Below, in pieces: positions 1 to 11,700 of a stretch of DNA of 12,208 nucleotides. How positions within the stretch are numbered: the first letter of the stretch is position 1; each line of letters opens with the position of its first letter. The position numbers and the translations under genes are program-made. The stretch lies in assembly GCA_028565635.1 (NCBI GenBank), contig JAOXYB010017042.1:6665-18872 (forward strand). The letters are read 5' to 3'. Under the pieces are notes generated by a model, which saw nothing but the letters and a program-made list of their open reading frames with translations, searched no databases and was not told the origin of the DNA. Source of the stretch: Phoronis ovalis (lineage: Eukaryota > Phoronida > Phoronidae).

Positions 1-2310
<2,310 letters not shown>

Positions 2311-3609
2311 TGGAAATATAAAACCCTTTTCAGCTAAATTGGATATTTGAGTCGTTTCATAATACTCTGAAATGAAAATAAGAGTATAAATAATTTATGT
2401 AATGCAAACGACATATATTGCATTGTATATTACATTATCTCCAAAGTCATAATATCTCCCCTGACAATGGTCATAGATCTGGATAAATATGTAACGGACG
2501 CGTTGGTTTCAACGACTGGAAGTATGGGGTTTCACCGTGATGTAAAGGTAGTACATGAAAATAAAACTATTCATGAAATGTTATAATACAGTTGCTATTG
2601 ATGAAAAATACGCATTCATAATATTTACAGAGCCAATAAACAAGTTAAGTAAACTACATGATTGCCCCGGGCAAAATGACAGGGAACGATAATAACAACT
2701 TTTATCTGATGGTCTTATTTGAGTTCAAAGATCAATTAATGATGACTGTCCTGCGGCTGACCACCTGACTAACTAGTTTATGATTAAGATAGTACATAGA
2801 TAATGTTTAGCTTTGTTTAAGAGCGAGCAGGTCTTACTCTGTAATGTAAAGTGTTGAATCAGTAAAACAGCCATAATACAATTTTCCAGACGCATGAAAA
2901 TAGTTTAAAATAACACGGAAACAATTCGGCTATAGTACCTGTTTCCTCATATCCGGTGGATAAAGCCCTCTAGACATACAATCAGCCTTTCCAAAAATAT
3001 TTACGTAATTAATATGAAAGCGTTAATATTAAAAACCAGGTTATAGAACAAAGAAACCTTAACCCACCATGTCATCACCATATTTCGCACAGACAACAAT
3101 ATTCTATGCTCTGCGTCAGTTAAGAAAATTCTTGTGAAATGCATTAAAAACTATCCGTCATGAATCATGTATAATTATGAAACTACGTGCTTATTATATC
3201 TGTCTATAAGCCCCATTAGTAACAACGCTACCACCGTCTCTAATGTTAAAACACCTGTCGTGAACTTCTCTCAAAGACATCAAGCTTCTTAATTCTAGTT
3301 CGAGATGCAGCTAAACCTTGTTTGCCAGTTCTACTGACAAACGCGTAATCAACATTGATCAGTTGGCTACAGACACACGATAGAATGTAGATAACAAATT
3401 TTGTATAAATACATCTATATATCTTAGGAACTTTGTGACTACTTGTACAACATAAATGAGATTAGGATGCCCATCAAAATATCAGATTAAAGCTTAAAAT
3501 AAACGCTAAGAGATATACCCGGGGGTATGTGAGCAGCTTTCATAAACAATGCTGTACGCGCATCGATAGACATATTTTTCGAAAAGAAACACCAAAAACG
3601 TGCATTACG
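2311..3609. other. Non-coding stretch upstream of the receptor gene
   Basis: No open frame of note and no RNA gene is visible. The stretch is AT-rich, with two short GC-rich palindromes: TTGCCCCGGGCAA at 2662-2674 and ATACCC-GG-GGGTAT at 3515-3528. It may be intergenic, or a 5'UTR intron if the receptor has an upstream non-coding exon. Confidence 0.5.
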
Positions 3610-3618
3610 CTATCCAAG
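3610..3618. repeat. Left putative target-site duplication of MITE copy 1
   Basis: CTATCCAAG, identical to 3894-3902 at the other end of the element. The match stops after nine bases, since the preceding base differs (G versus A). Confidence 0.65.
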
Positions 3619-3893
3619 TAGACTTGCTCAAGTCCCTATGAACTTAAAACAAAAAAAAAATGTTTATTTCTCTTTTTTATGTGTTTTACATCAGTGTTTT
3701 TAATTACCTCGAAAACAATTTTTTTTTTATTATCGTATATATGTTGAGTGTTAGCCGTCCATACGGCAAACACCCAACATATATATGATAGTCAAACAAA
3801 AAAAAAAAAAATAATTTCGAGATAATTAAAAATACTGATGTAAAAGACATAAAAAAGAGAATTAAACATTTTTTTTTTTTATGTTCACAAGGA
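3619..3893 (+). mobile_element. MITE copy 1: palindromic non-autonomous DNA transposon
   Basis: The left end TAGACTTGCTCAAGTCC is followed by a long imperfect inverted repeat. The arm at about 3661-3735 (TGTTTATTTCTCTTTTTTAT..., then TTACATCAG and a T tract) is mirrored by the arm at about 3790-3880. The centre is GTTGAGTGTTAGCCGT (3743-3758), loop CCAT, then ACGGCAAACACCCAAC (3763-3778). It has no coding capacity, so a transposase would have to act in trans. The 9-bp sequence CTATCCAAG lies directly before the left end (3610-3618) and again at 3894-3902, as expected for a target-site duplication. With that boundary, the right terminal repeat lacks about 14 outer bases compared with the left. 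Alternatively the right end is a diverged terminal repeat that runs to about 3905. The 3704-3997 minus-strand open frame lies largely in this repeat and is not a gene. Confidence 0.85.
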
Positions 3894-3902
3894 CTATCCA
3901 AG
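3894..3902. repeat. Right putative target-site duplication of MITE copy 1
   Basis: CTATCCAAG, identical to 3610-3618. The caveat is that this stretch plus the following CTA also resembles a decayed right terminal repeat (reverse complement TAGCTTGGATAGTCC against TAGACTTGCTCAAGTCC). Confidence 0.55.
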
Positions 3903-4004
3903 CTACTCGCGCTGAAAATTCGTCTAAAGTTCTTGTAGTAGAACAAAATACAACCTTTTATGCATGTTAGGTTGTAAATAATAGCTACATCGGACACAAA
4001 TAAT

Positions 4005-4110
4005 ACAATGTATCATTTATGTTGTGAATTCAAAACAAAGATAAGGTTGTCCATCATTGTAATCCTATTAGTCTGTAATTATATTTCTAAATACAATTGG
4101 AAATTGAAAA
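4005..4110 (+). repeat. Diverged direct repeat, unit A
   Basis: This unit runs from about ACAATGTATC through GTTGTGAATTCAAAA, CAAAG, CATTGTAATC, TTAGTCTGTAA and ACAATTGGAAAT. The same ordered blocks recur in unit B about 249 bp to the right, with scattered substitutions and small indels. No coding content is seen. Its origin (old transposon fragment or local duplication) is unknown. Confidence 0.6.
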
Positions 4111-4253
4111 GTGATATGCTTTTAAGCATTAAGTATAATTAAAATTATAGATTATGTTGCTATTAGTATATGTCTTACCACTTGAAATCTAATAATATTG
4201 CTATATATCTGTTATGTTATAAATAACAGTGATTTTAGACTGGGTATTAGTTA

Positions 4254-4360
4254 TTGTATCCCTATTAGTGTTGTGATTTCAAAAGCAAAGAATTAAAATC
4301 TATCATTATAAACCAATTAGCCTGTAACTATATATCTAAAACAATTGGAAATGAACGACT
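4254..4360 (+). repeat. Diverged direct repeat, unit B
   Basis: This unit carries GTTGTGATTTCAAAAGCAAAG (starting at 4270), then ATCATTATAA, TTAGCCTGTAA and ACAATTGGAAAT in the same order as unit A. The 13-mer AATTAGCCTGTAA at 4315-4327 recurs at 12076-12088, so the family may be dispersed. Confidence 0.6.
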
Positions 4361-4955
4361 AATACCTTTAGGTGTAGAATACATATTTGCCATTTGTTTC
4401 CATTTGTAATCTGAAAATACTGCCATGTCAACATGATAATGCAATTTATAGTCTGTGTTATTTTCAAAAAAGACAATGGAGTTATGTGTAACACATATAC
4501 GATTAATCACCGACCAATGTTTACTACACTAATAATAAGCTAGGGTTAGATGTCTACTCCTCCGCAGAATTCTATTTTCGTTTCTCGGGTTCATCTATTT
4601 GGCTTCAATTATCCTACTTGGGTTATAATCAATTTCAGTAACTCTTTTGCTAATTTATATTCAATTTGGATAATTAGTATGCAATTAACAAAAGATATGA
4701 TACTTTTTCAAAAAATGTTATCATTTTTTAAAGACAAACTGTCTATATGTGGTACAAAAGAGAAAAGAGAGGTAAATTTTCGTTCTAATATTTTAGACAA
4801 AAATGTTAGAAACAGGAGTAAATAATGAAAATCATATACATAGCTCAGTTTATCGTAAGATTCACCTTCACGTACCACAAAAATATACATATTTCAATAC
4901 ATCCATTGCAACTTTTATAAACAAGCTAGACGAACAACAGGCTAAATACACACCT
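4361..4955. other. AT-rich non-coding stretch
   Basis: Open frames of 60-91 codons exist on both strands (4328-4510 and 4708-4890 minus, 4550-4825 plus). None shows a recognisable motif or splice context, and they are of the length expected by chance in such DNA. No RNA gene or clear repeat is seen. Confidence 0.5.
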
Positions 4956-4985
4956 TATATAAAGCTATATAAATATATATAAAGT
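4956..4985 (+). repeat. Three TATATAAA motifs at exact 10-bp spacing
   Basis: TATATAAA occurs at 4956-4963, 4966-4973 and 4976-4983, with two-base spacers GC, TA and GT. It is a 10-bp tandem array that also puts a TATA-like element on the same face of the helix each turn. It is most simply a microsatellite-like expansion; no gene start is evident near it. Confidence 0.7.
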
Positions 4986-5217
4986 TAACATTCCGTCTTT
5001 AATTACCAGGTCTAGCTAGGAAATTATCTCTTTGATAACCCCTTAACTGGATTGATTAGGTTTGCAGCTCTCAAATTTAAGACATGATTTAATTATGTCA
5101 TTTCTTGACAAAGCAATAGCTTAGATATGTCTTTTTCATTACAGCTCATCGTGTTAAGTTATGGTTTTCTTCATTTTTCTAACTATTCTTGTCTTCAATT
5201 CATTTTACTGATTGATT

Positions 5218-5330
5218 AGCGCCCAAGGGAGAAAATACCCACTGGCATTTTGATAATATCACGCCCGCATTACGAAATCAAAAACATTTTCAAGCAGCTT
5301 TGCACTTTTATATTATGCCTCGTGTCTTAA
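5218..5330 (+). repeat. 113-bp tandem duplication, unit 1
   Basis: This unit begins AGCGCCCAAGGGAG and contains ACCCACTGGCA, GATAAT, ACGAAATCAAAA, CATTTT and TTTGCACTT, ending CGTGTCTTAA. The next unit follows directly and repeats these blocks in order. Identity is roughly three quarters by eye. No open frame spans it. Confidence 0.8.
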
Positions 5331-5444
5331 AGCACCCAAGGGAGTAAATGTACCCGCTAGCAGTTCGATAATAATACGCCAGATATTGCGAAATCAAAAG
5401 CATTTAACCTATTCTGCACTTACTTTTCATGTCGCGTGTCCTAA
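5331..5444 (+). repeat. 113-bp tandem duplication, unit 2
   Basis: This unit begins AGCACCCAAGGGAG at the base after unit 1 and ends CGTGTCCTAA. Shared blocks are CCCAAGGGAG, TACCC, GATAAT, GCGAAATCAAAA, CATTT, CTGCACTT and CGTGTC. A much weaker echo (ATAATACG ... ATTGCG) lies at 5500-5523, which might be a decayed third unit. Confidence 0.8.
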
Positions 5445-6794
5445 ACTTCTAGTTACCTGTCCAGTTATGACCAGAGTAACTAATCTTTAATCTAAAAGCA
5501 TAATACGTATTCCCGATTGCGCAAGACCTGTTACTGCATCAACCTACAAATGAATGGCCACCTATGCTAGCTGTATTCATTATAACGAATACTAAAGGAT
5601 ATATATATATATTTTTTAACATTGCCCTACCTGGCCTCATCCGTCAAAACATGCATTATACTAACCAAAGGTGTACGTAGTAGTGATTTATGAGTTGTAA
5701 CAAATGTATCTTTTCATGGAAAAGAAAAGATAACATGATTTAGATGTTATTTGTTCACGAAGAGAACTAAGATGTTTATTCTTTGGAAAATAGTAAAGTG
5801 TTTTATTTTTATAAACCGCACATTATATATGCACTGAGAGTATTTGTGTTATTCCTTTATTTATAAGATGTTAACCCTACAAATAATTGAATAGTTTTGT
5901 AAATAATATAAAAGTTAGTATAATAACGAAAATGTATACAGCGCACGGACCGTGTATGATTCAATTTAATACTAATGAATGAATTCGAATAAGGACCTTA
6001 GCGAGGCAGTTTACTTTTTCGTAAGTTTTCACATATTTTTGCATATTATTTTTAATTAAAATTCCGCTCCGTCCTTAGAGCCACCAATAACGTTCTTCTT
6101 ATTAGGTGACACTGTAGACAGTCGTTCATAGATGCGTTACTTTTAACATAAGCGCCCGGGGCATAAACAGCTTCAGAAAACAACAGCATGTCCCCTTAAG
6201 CTATGACTCACATTTCCTACCAAGGCGAAAGTTAGGACCTGGAGTTATGACCACTGGAAAAACATTGGTTGCCGACATAGCAAACAATAAATTGCTCTTT
6301 TAGAGACGCAAACGATTAAGGTTTTGTCGACTTTATATCAGATATTCTTAAGTCATTCTGCTTACTTTGGGCAAGACTTAAAACAACCAATCTATGATAA
6401 AGTGTGCCCAGATTGACGGAAAAGCGAACGGTCTCTGCAAAATTCTGAGTAAAAAATAATTGGAAATTAGTATCTAGAACAAACATGCGCGTGGATACGA
6501 TTCTTTACCTTAATAGTTCTTTTATTTAATTGACAACGTTCATAGTTTGAAACAAATACACGTATCACACTAAGTTCACACCACGGGGTTCAAACAGTAC
6601 ATTCACCTAGCCAAGTAGAACCCACGCTCATAATATATATAACCGTAGAAAAATATACGCAAATAACAACCTGCGCAGCGAAATTAATAACATCCGAGAA
6701 ATTATGTAGTTATATTTATATGCACCTGAATTGCTTCCGATACGTAGCGTTTAGCTAATATTTTGTACCATAGCAAACCGTTGTTCAGGCACTT
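5445..6794. other. Non-coding stretch between repeats
   Basis: No gene or RNA is recognised. An (AT)n run lies at about 5599-5611. The DNA is otherwise unremarkable and AT-rich. Confidence 0.5.
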
Positions 6795-6833
6795 CTTGCA
6801 CTATTTTCTTGCACTATTTTCTTGCACTATTTA
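6795..6833 (+). repeat. Minisatellite of three 13-bp units
   Basis: CTTGCACTATTTT is repeated at 6795-6807 and 6808-6820, and once more at 6821-6833 with a single change at the last base. The near-perfect identity suggests recent slippage. Confidence 0.9.
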
Positions 6834-8500
6834 TTACAAAAGGTAGGTTAATTCGCATGACAAAAATAAATATTTTACTATACGAGGCGATGCCTTGTTT
6901 ATAGGCGAATATATACAACTCATATCGTGCGTAAAACATTGCGCTTTTAAATTAGCAGCACACACCTGTAAATATTTCATGACAATTCCATACATTGATC
7001 GCAGAGCTTTTCATCAAGCACTAATTCAATGTCATTTCTGACCACGTGCGCTTCCTTGCCTAAAAGCAAAAGTATGACCAATTCAAAGCAAGGATTTTTC
7101 AATAAAATATCTTTAAATGAATACATTGAATGATATAACAAGCAGACAATGCCTACTGGAAAACTAGTTACATATCTACACGCGCAACATCTTTTTAATT
7201 TTTTATCTCGGGGTTTCTGTGTACAACACATACGTCATTTGTGATGAATTTTTTATTTTATTTATTTTTCTATTCGGTTCAGGATCGCGCCTGGAGAGCG
7301 GACCTAGACGGAGACTTAAGTGTGCACATCATGTGGTTACGGCATACTTATTAGCTGAAATTGAAACTCTTTTATATTATTTAATTCCGCCCATTGTAAT
7401 TGCACAAGTTAAACATACAAAGCGTATGAGTTGTTAATGGGCAGCGCGTGTTTCTCATTATTACATATGTACATGGGTTCCACACCTGCTTAATTTCACC
7501 CAAGTCTATATATATACATGTAACTCTACGTAACTCCATGTAACCTGGCTAAGATCCTGATCATATTGCCTCTTATAAACAACAAACATGAGATAATATT
7601 TATGTATTCTATCAAAACATGGAATTTAGAAATCGCCGTTGAGGCTTTTGTTCAGTTCTACTAAATAAACACATGACGAAGGACAAAAGATATTTCAAAT
7701 GCGTAAAACTAAAGAAGTGTTCATTCATTTATTTTTGAAACAACAATTCGGTAATCAAGTTAGCCCCTCCGTAGAGCCACGGGCTTCAAGTGTAGTTTAC
7801 CTAGAAACTTGTAGTATTTTAAAAGACAATTAACATTACATTACAACCAAGACACGTAATAAGATATTTCATCAGATGATTTAAATTTTTGGAAATACTC
7901 GAAAACTTGAACTTTAACGATATAACTACTTTCATACTCGCTGTTTATAATATACACACTTCTAACTAATGTTTCTATTGTCGCGTATTAAACATTGAGG
8001 CACCATCACCACTGCTAATGACATAACAGTATGCTAATTAAAAATTATGTTGTCTATTTACAGATGGTGATTTTTTCTCTAACGCTAACTGCCGGGGCGC
8101 CGGTTATAGATTTTACAAATCGTATAACTGGGAAGAAGCAAAATGTAATTCACTCTTTATTCGTCGCTATGACAACAATATATGATTATGGAATGTATAA
8201 AATGCTAATAGTTCTACGGGTCTATGCGTCTACTTCTGTAAACCATCTGTGGGGATGAATTGGCGGCTATATATTGCGCACATCCCAAAGTGCGCATTAC
8301 GCGTTTGTAATAATAAAGGTTTAATAATGCAATTTTGGTCAGACGAAAAACCGTTTAGAGACCCTCGCTAAAGCTAAGTAAGAAATATATATACTTCGGT
8401 TTTGTCCTTTTTTCATCCAAAGTTGTTTGTAAGTTTCTACTTCATATGGCCAAGTTAACCTAATTACATGAAATAACATAACACACAAGGGCAAACCAGA
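6834..8500. other. Non-coding stretch without recognised genes
   Basis: Short open frames (6977-7231 minus, 7219-7437 plus, 8031-8258 plus) carry no recognised motif. A small direct repeat of GTAACTC/GTAACCT-like words lies at about 7518-7546. A GC-rich spot TAACTGCCGGGGCGCCGGTTA at about 8087-8107 forms an imperfect hairpin (TAAC..CCGG/CCGGTTA). Confidence 0.45.
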
Positions 8501-8529
8501 AATCTAAATATTAATTGAATATTCAGATT
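8501..8529. repeat. Inverted repeat with 12-bp arms
   Basis: AATCTAAATATT (8501-8512) and AATATTCAGATT (8518-8529) are reverse complements apart from one mismatch, with loop AATTG. No T tract or gene end adjoins it, so no function is assigned. Confidence 0.7.
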
Positions 8530-11421
8530 AATTTCAGATGTTTACAACACTAGAAAATAGAAAAACAACAATTCCATAGGCACTTGCGAAAACGTTAGAG
8601 GCATTGTTAATGCACTTAGAATGTCATTGCATATTTGTGTAATTAGCCATTCACCTTCTCACATGTTTTTATAGTTTAAATTTTCATTTTGTTTCACGGA
8701 AATACGCGCTATAACTTAATAGTTTATACCAAGCTGATTTTTCTGTTATTTTATCTGTTGTAGTACATATTATTTTAACACTGTATTATATCAACTTTTG
8801 CCCACACTTCCATACAGAACAATCTTATATAAAAAAAGTAATACTTCGTTTAAAATTAATCTGGTTTGCGAGCCGGGGATTGAGGGCTTGCCTCATAAAG
8901 TCGACAGCGCAATGTTACCTGCAGATAATTATTTACATGCTTATAAAATTACCTATTCACATTTGAAAATCTAGCCATCGTATTGTACTATCACAATTAT
9001 AAAAAGCAAAGATCAAGAGTCACTGTTTACACGCTGCAGATAGCTACAGCAGACATAGAATATGTGTCTACCATGCTAACTCACTTAATTGAATATGGAT
9101 GCTATAAAGAAATGCACTGTACCCGCCTGACTCATTTCAATTAATTTTATACCTGGAAGGTAGGAGTTTGCTTACATTCAGTACATTTATTTTATCACGG
9201 TTTATGAATCCAAACGATTCTCTTACTCAGCTTACGCAGTGATCATTTTTGGCTAATCAATAAACGTCTTTTTCAAAAAAGGTTTATATGTACCTTACTC
9301 TGCATTTTAAACATTTCATATTAACTTTTTTTTCTTTCAATTTTAGCACGACGTGATATTGTTACCTTAATTGCTGCCCGTCTTCCTTTCTTTTCTCCGC
9401 TGTACTAAATTTGATTAGGGAGTACTTATGATAGTTAGCAGGTCAGCGTTCAACCTCAGGGCAATATGTTTATAATAAAAGCTCACATAATACAGGTGAT
9501 AAAGAGCAGGTAAAAAAAGGTCACCACCACAACACAGACAATCGAGGGAATCATATGTGATCAGATTCATACTAAAAACGAGTAAAAAGGTACGTCGGAA
9601 AAACTTTGCTCGAGATTCACGTTTACCAACCTTACCTTCATCGACCAGTGTACTTAATTTTTCAATAGCACGTATAAAAAAGGATAAAAACAATTGTTTT
9701 TGTCTCCTTGAAAACCTAAAAAGGGGTGTTTTTTAAGTGCAAAATATCCTTGTTTTCACGAAAACAGGGGTAGTAAATTAATTAATAAGAAAAATTCTGC
9801 GTTTAGGGGGTCATTCTAAAAATACTTAAGTTAAGTGTCCTGTTTTACGCTTTTTTGTTGGAGTGCGGGCACCTGGATTATGAATTCTTATATGTGATAG
9901 ATATCCTTCTGCTTAAAACACATGCTATACATTCAACTTTGACATCTTATTGTGTAATTGTCACCGGTCTCGTGACTACCACTTATTCGGACAAGAGAAC
10001 AAAAGCCGGCCAATGGTACCTCTCGACTTAATCAGGATGTATACATTTTAAAATGTTATATTAAACGGACTGAGGTGCCAAATCAAATTTTAAATAACTG
10101 TTTCAACATCTCTCCTGTGATCTGCTAAAATGAGCTATAAAATCTACTAAAACGCTAACTATACTACATTTTAAATTGAAATAACATCATTCGAAATATT
10201 TATTACGCTCTTATAAGTACCAAGTTATCAGTCTGATTGAAGTAAAAGGTTATCTAACTTTGCCATATGTTTTTAATGGGTAAAATTTAATGGAAAAAGG
10301 TGTTAAATAAAATTTTCAATACACAAAGTCTTTCTGCATAGCTCACCTGTGATATTAAGTACTAAAGTACTTTGTAGGAGCTGAACTATAGTCTCCTTGT
10401 AGTTATAATGAGATTAGTATCATTGCCGTGACAGATGCATCGTATCAAATGAATTAAACCTCCTACCGAATCTATTCTACCGTATATTCTTAATTTTCAC
10501 CGTTCTCTTTCCGTCACTGCCGTAAACTTACAGAACAATGCGTACAGTTATATAATCTCATCTCACGTGTTAACGTCTCTACCAAACATTCAAGTAGAAT
10601 AAGCCAGTAGATTCTTTCTTAAAACTGTACTTGTATACCCAGCTTCGAATTACGTATCCTTCTTTTAGACATGTGAATAAACACAACTAACTAAAATACC
10701 CGTATTGCTGCAAAACACATGTCTCGTGACTTGAATCCGGCCCGTTGATTTTTTTTAATGAAATTTAATTTATTAACATAAGCATTCATTTATTACCTTC
10801 ATAAGATCGTGTATTCTACATAAAATTCTGTATCTGGATGCGACATAAGTATTCTAATTTTAATTTCTGTTCTAATTTTCCATATATTCTGTTACTTATT
10901 AAGGCATATGGATTTCTTTGAACTGTGTATGTTTGAAATGAACCACAATGATAACATGGCATCTCGTTTGTTTTCATAGACAAGTAGTTCCTATATTATG
11001 TTAATAAAAACTATTAAGAATTGTGGTCCATAAGCGATTGAGAATAATCATATAGTTAAGTTAATATAAAATGATACAAATATAGTTACTTATTACTGGA
11101 TGGGTTCGAGGTAATCCTTCAAGGATTATATTTGCCATTTCTTGACATTTTCCGCAAATAATTACACTTAAGGACGAAAAGGAAAATATAAGACGTCTTT
11201 ATGTCGTAAATTTGGATTTTTCAGCTGCTTTTTGCATCAACGAAGTCAAGCTTGATATGTTATGCGCGTATGTTTCATATGTCAACACTTCTTGGAAATA
11301 ATAAGTAGAAACAGTGATTTGCTGATATCCTTAAATGAGAGTTATTGTTTCACGAAGATGCTGTTAATAAAGACGAGTACAATTCATGATTGGTGATTAC
11401 ACCTGCTACTTACATTAGCAG
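8530..11421. other. Long non-coding stretch without recognised genes
   Basis: No exon, tRNA or transposon end is recognised. Short palindromes occur: AAAAACAATTGTTTTT at 9686-9701, TGTTTTC-AC-GAAAACA at about 9752-9767, AAAGTACTTT at 10364-10373 and TAATCCTT-C-AAGGATTA at 11112-11128. An 18-bp-spaced repeat of TTCTAATTTT lies at 10852-10879. The minus-strand open frame 9415-9693 shows no family resemblance. Confidence 0.45.
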
Positions 11422-11430
11422 CTCATTATA
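11422..11430. repeat. Left target-site duplication of MITE copy 2
   Basis: CTCATTATA abuts the left terminal repeat and is identical to 11692-11700. The preceding base differs (G versus A). Both sides continue with TA, but on the left that TA belongs to the terminal repeat. Confidence 0.8.
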
Positions 11431-11691
11431 TAGACTTGCTCAAGTCCTTGTGAACTTAAAAAAAAAAAAAAAAAAAATTATGTTTATTTCTCTTTTTTAT
11501 GTCTTTTACATCAGTGTTTTTAATTATCTCGAATTTTTTTTTTATTATCATATATATGTTGAGTGTTAGCCGGCAAACACCCAACATATATATATATGAT
11601 AGTAAAAAAAAAAAAATTTGTAAAAGACATAAAAAAGAGAAATAAACATTACATTTTTGTTTTAAAGTCCACAAGGAGTTGAGCAAGTCTA
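11431..11691 (+). mobile_element. MITE copy 2: palindromic non-autonomous DNA transposon
   Basis: The ends are inverted repeats. The left reads TAGACTTGCTCAAGTCC then TTGTGAACTT, and the right in reverse complement reads TAGACTTGCTCAACTCC then TTGTGGACTT: 25 of 27 bases match. Inside are an A tract, the arm at about 11481-11535, which matches copy 1 almost base for base, and the centre GTTGAGTGTTAGCC (11558-11571) joined directly to GGCAAACACCCAAC (11572-11585). The right arm is shorter than in copy 1: the block pairing with the TTACATCAG...CTCGAA part of the left arm is missing after the A tract at about 11603-11615. It carries no coding sequence; the 11456-11686 minus-strand open frame is a shadow of the palindrome. 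Terminal repeats together with a 9-bp duplication would fit a Mutator-like element, while 8-bp hAT insertion is the main alternative. Confidence 0.9.
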
Positions 11692-11700
11692 CTCATTATA
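11692..11700. repeat. Right target-site duplication of MITE copy 2
   Basis: CTCATTATA directly follows the right terminal repeat (...AAGTCTA) and is identical to 11422-11430. Confidence 0.8.

Noticed and set aside
3704-3997. 97-codon minus-strand open frame
   Set aside because: It lies mostly inside the MITE palindrome and homopolymers, and its protein is low-complexity F/K/I-rich.
4550-4825. 91-codon plus-strand open frame
   Set aside because: It shows no motif, signal peptide or splice context, and the length is expected by chance in AT-rich DNA.
8031-8258. Plus-strand frame preceded by a TATTTACAG acceptor-like site, possibly an exon
   Set aside because: The protein resembles no family I know, no matching donor or neighbouring exon is visible, and it ends in its own stop after 75 codons.
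11100-11130. GGGTTCGAG, considered as a tRNA B box
   Set aside because: The bases after it do not fit GGTTCGANTCC, and no A box or acceptor stem is found upstream at the right distance. The site is better described as the adjacent TAATCCTT/AAGGATTA palindrome.
11456-11686. 76-codon minus-strand open frame
   Set aside because: It is a shadow of MITE copy 2 and shares residues with the 3704-3997 frame only because both copies share the repeat.
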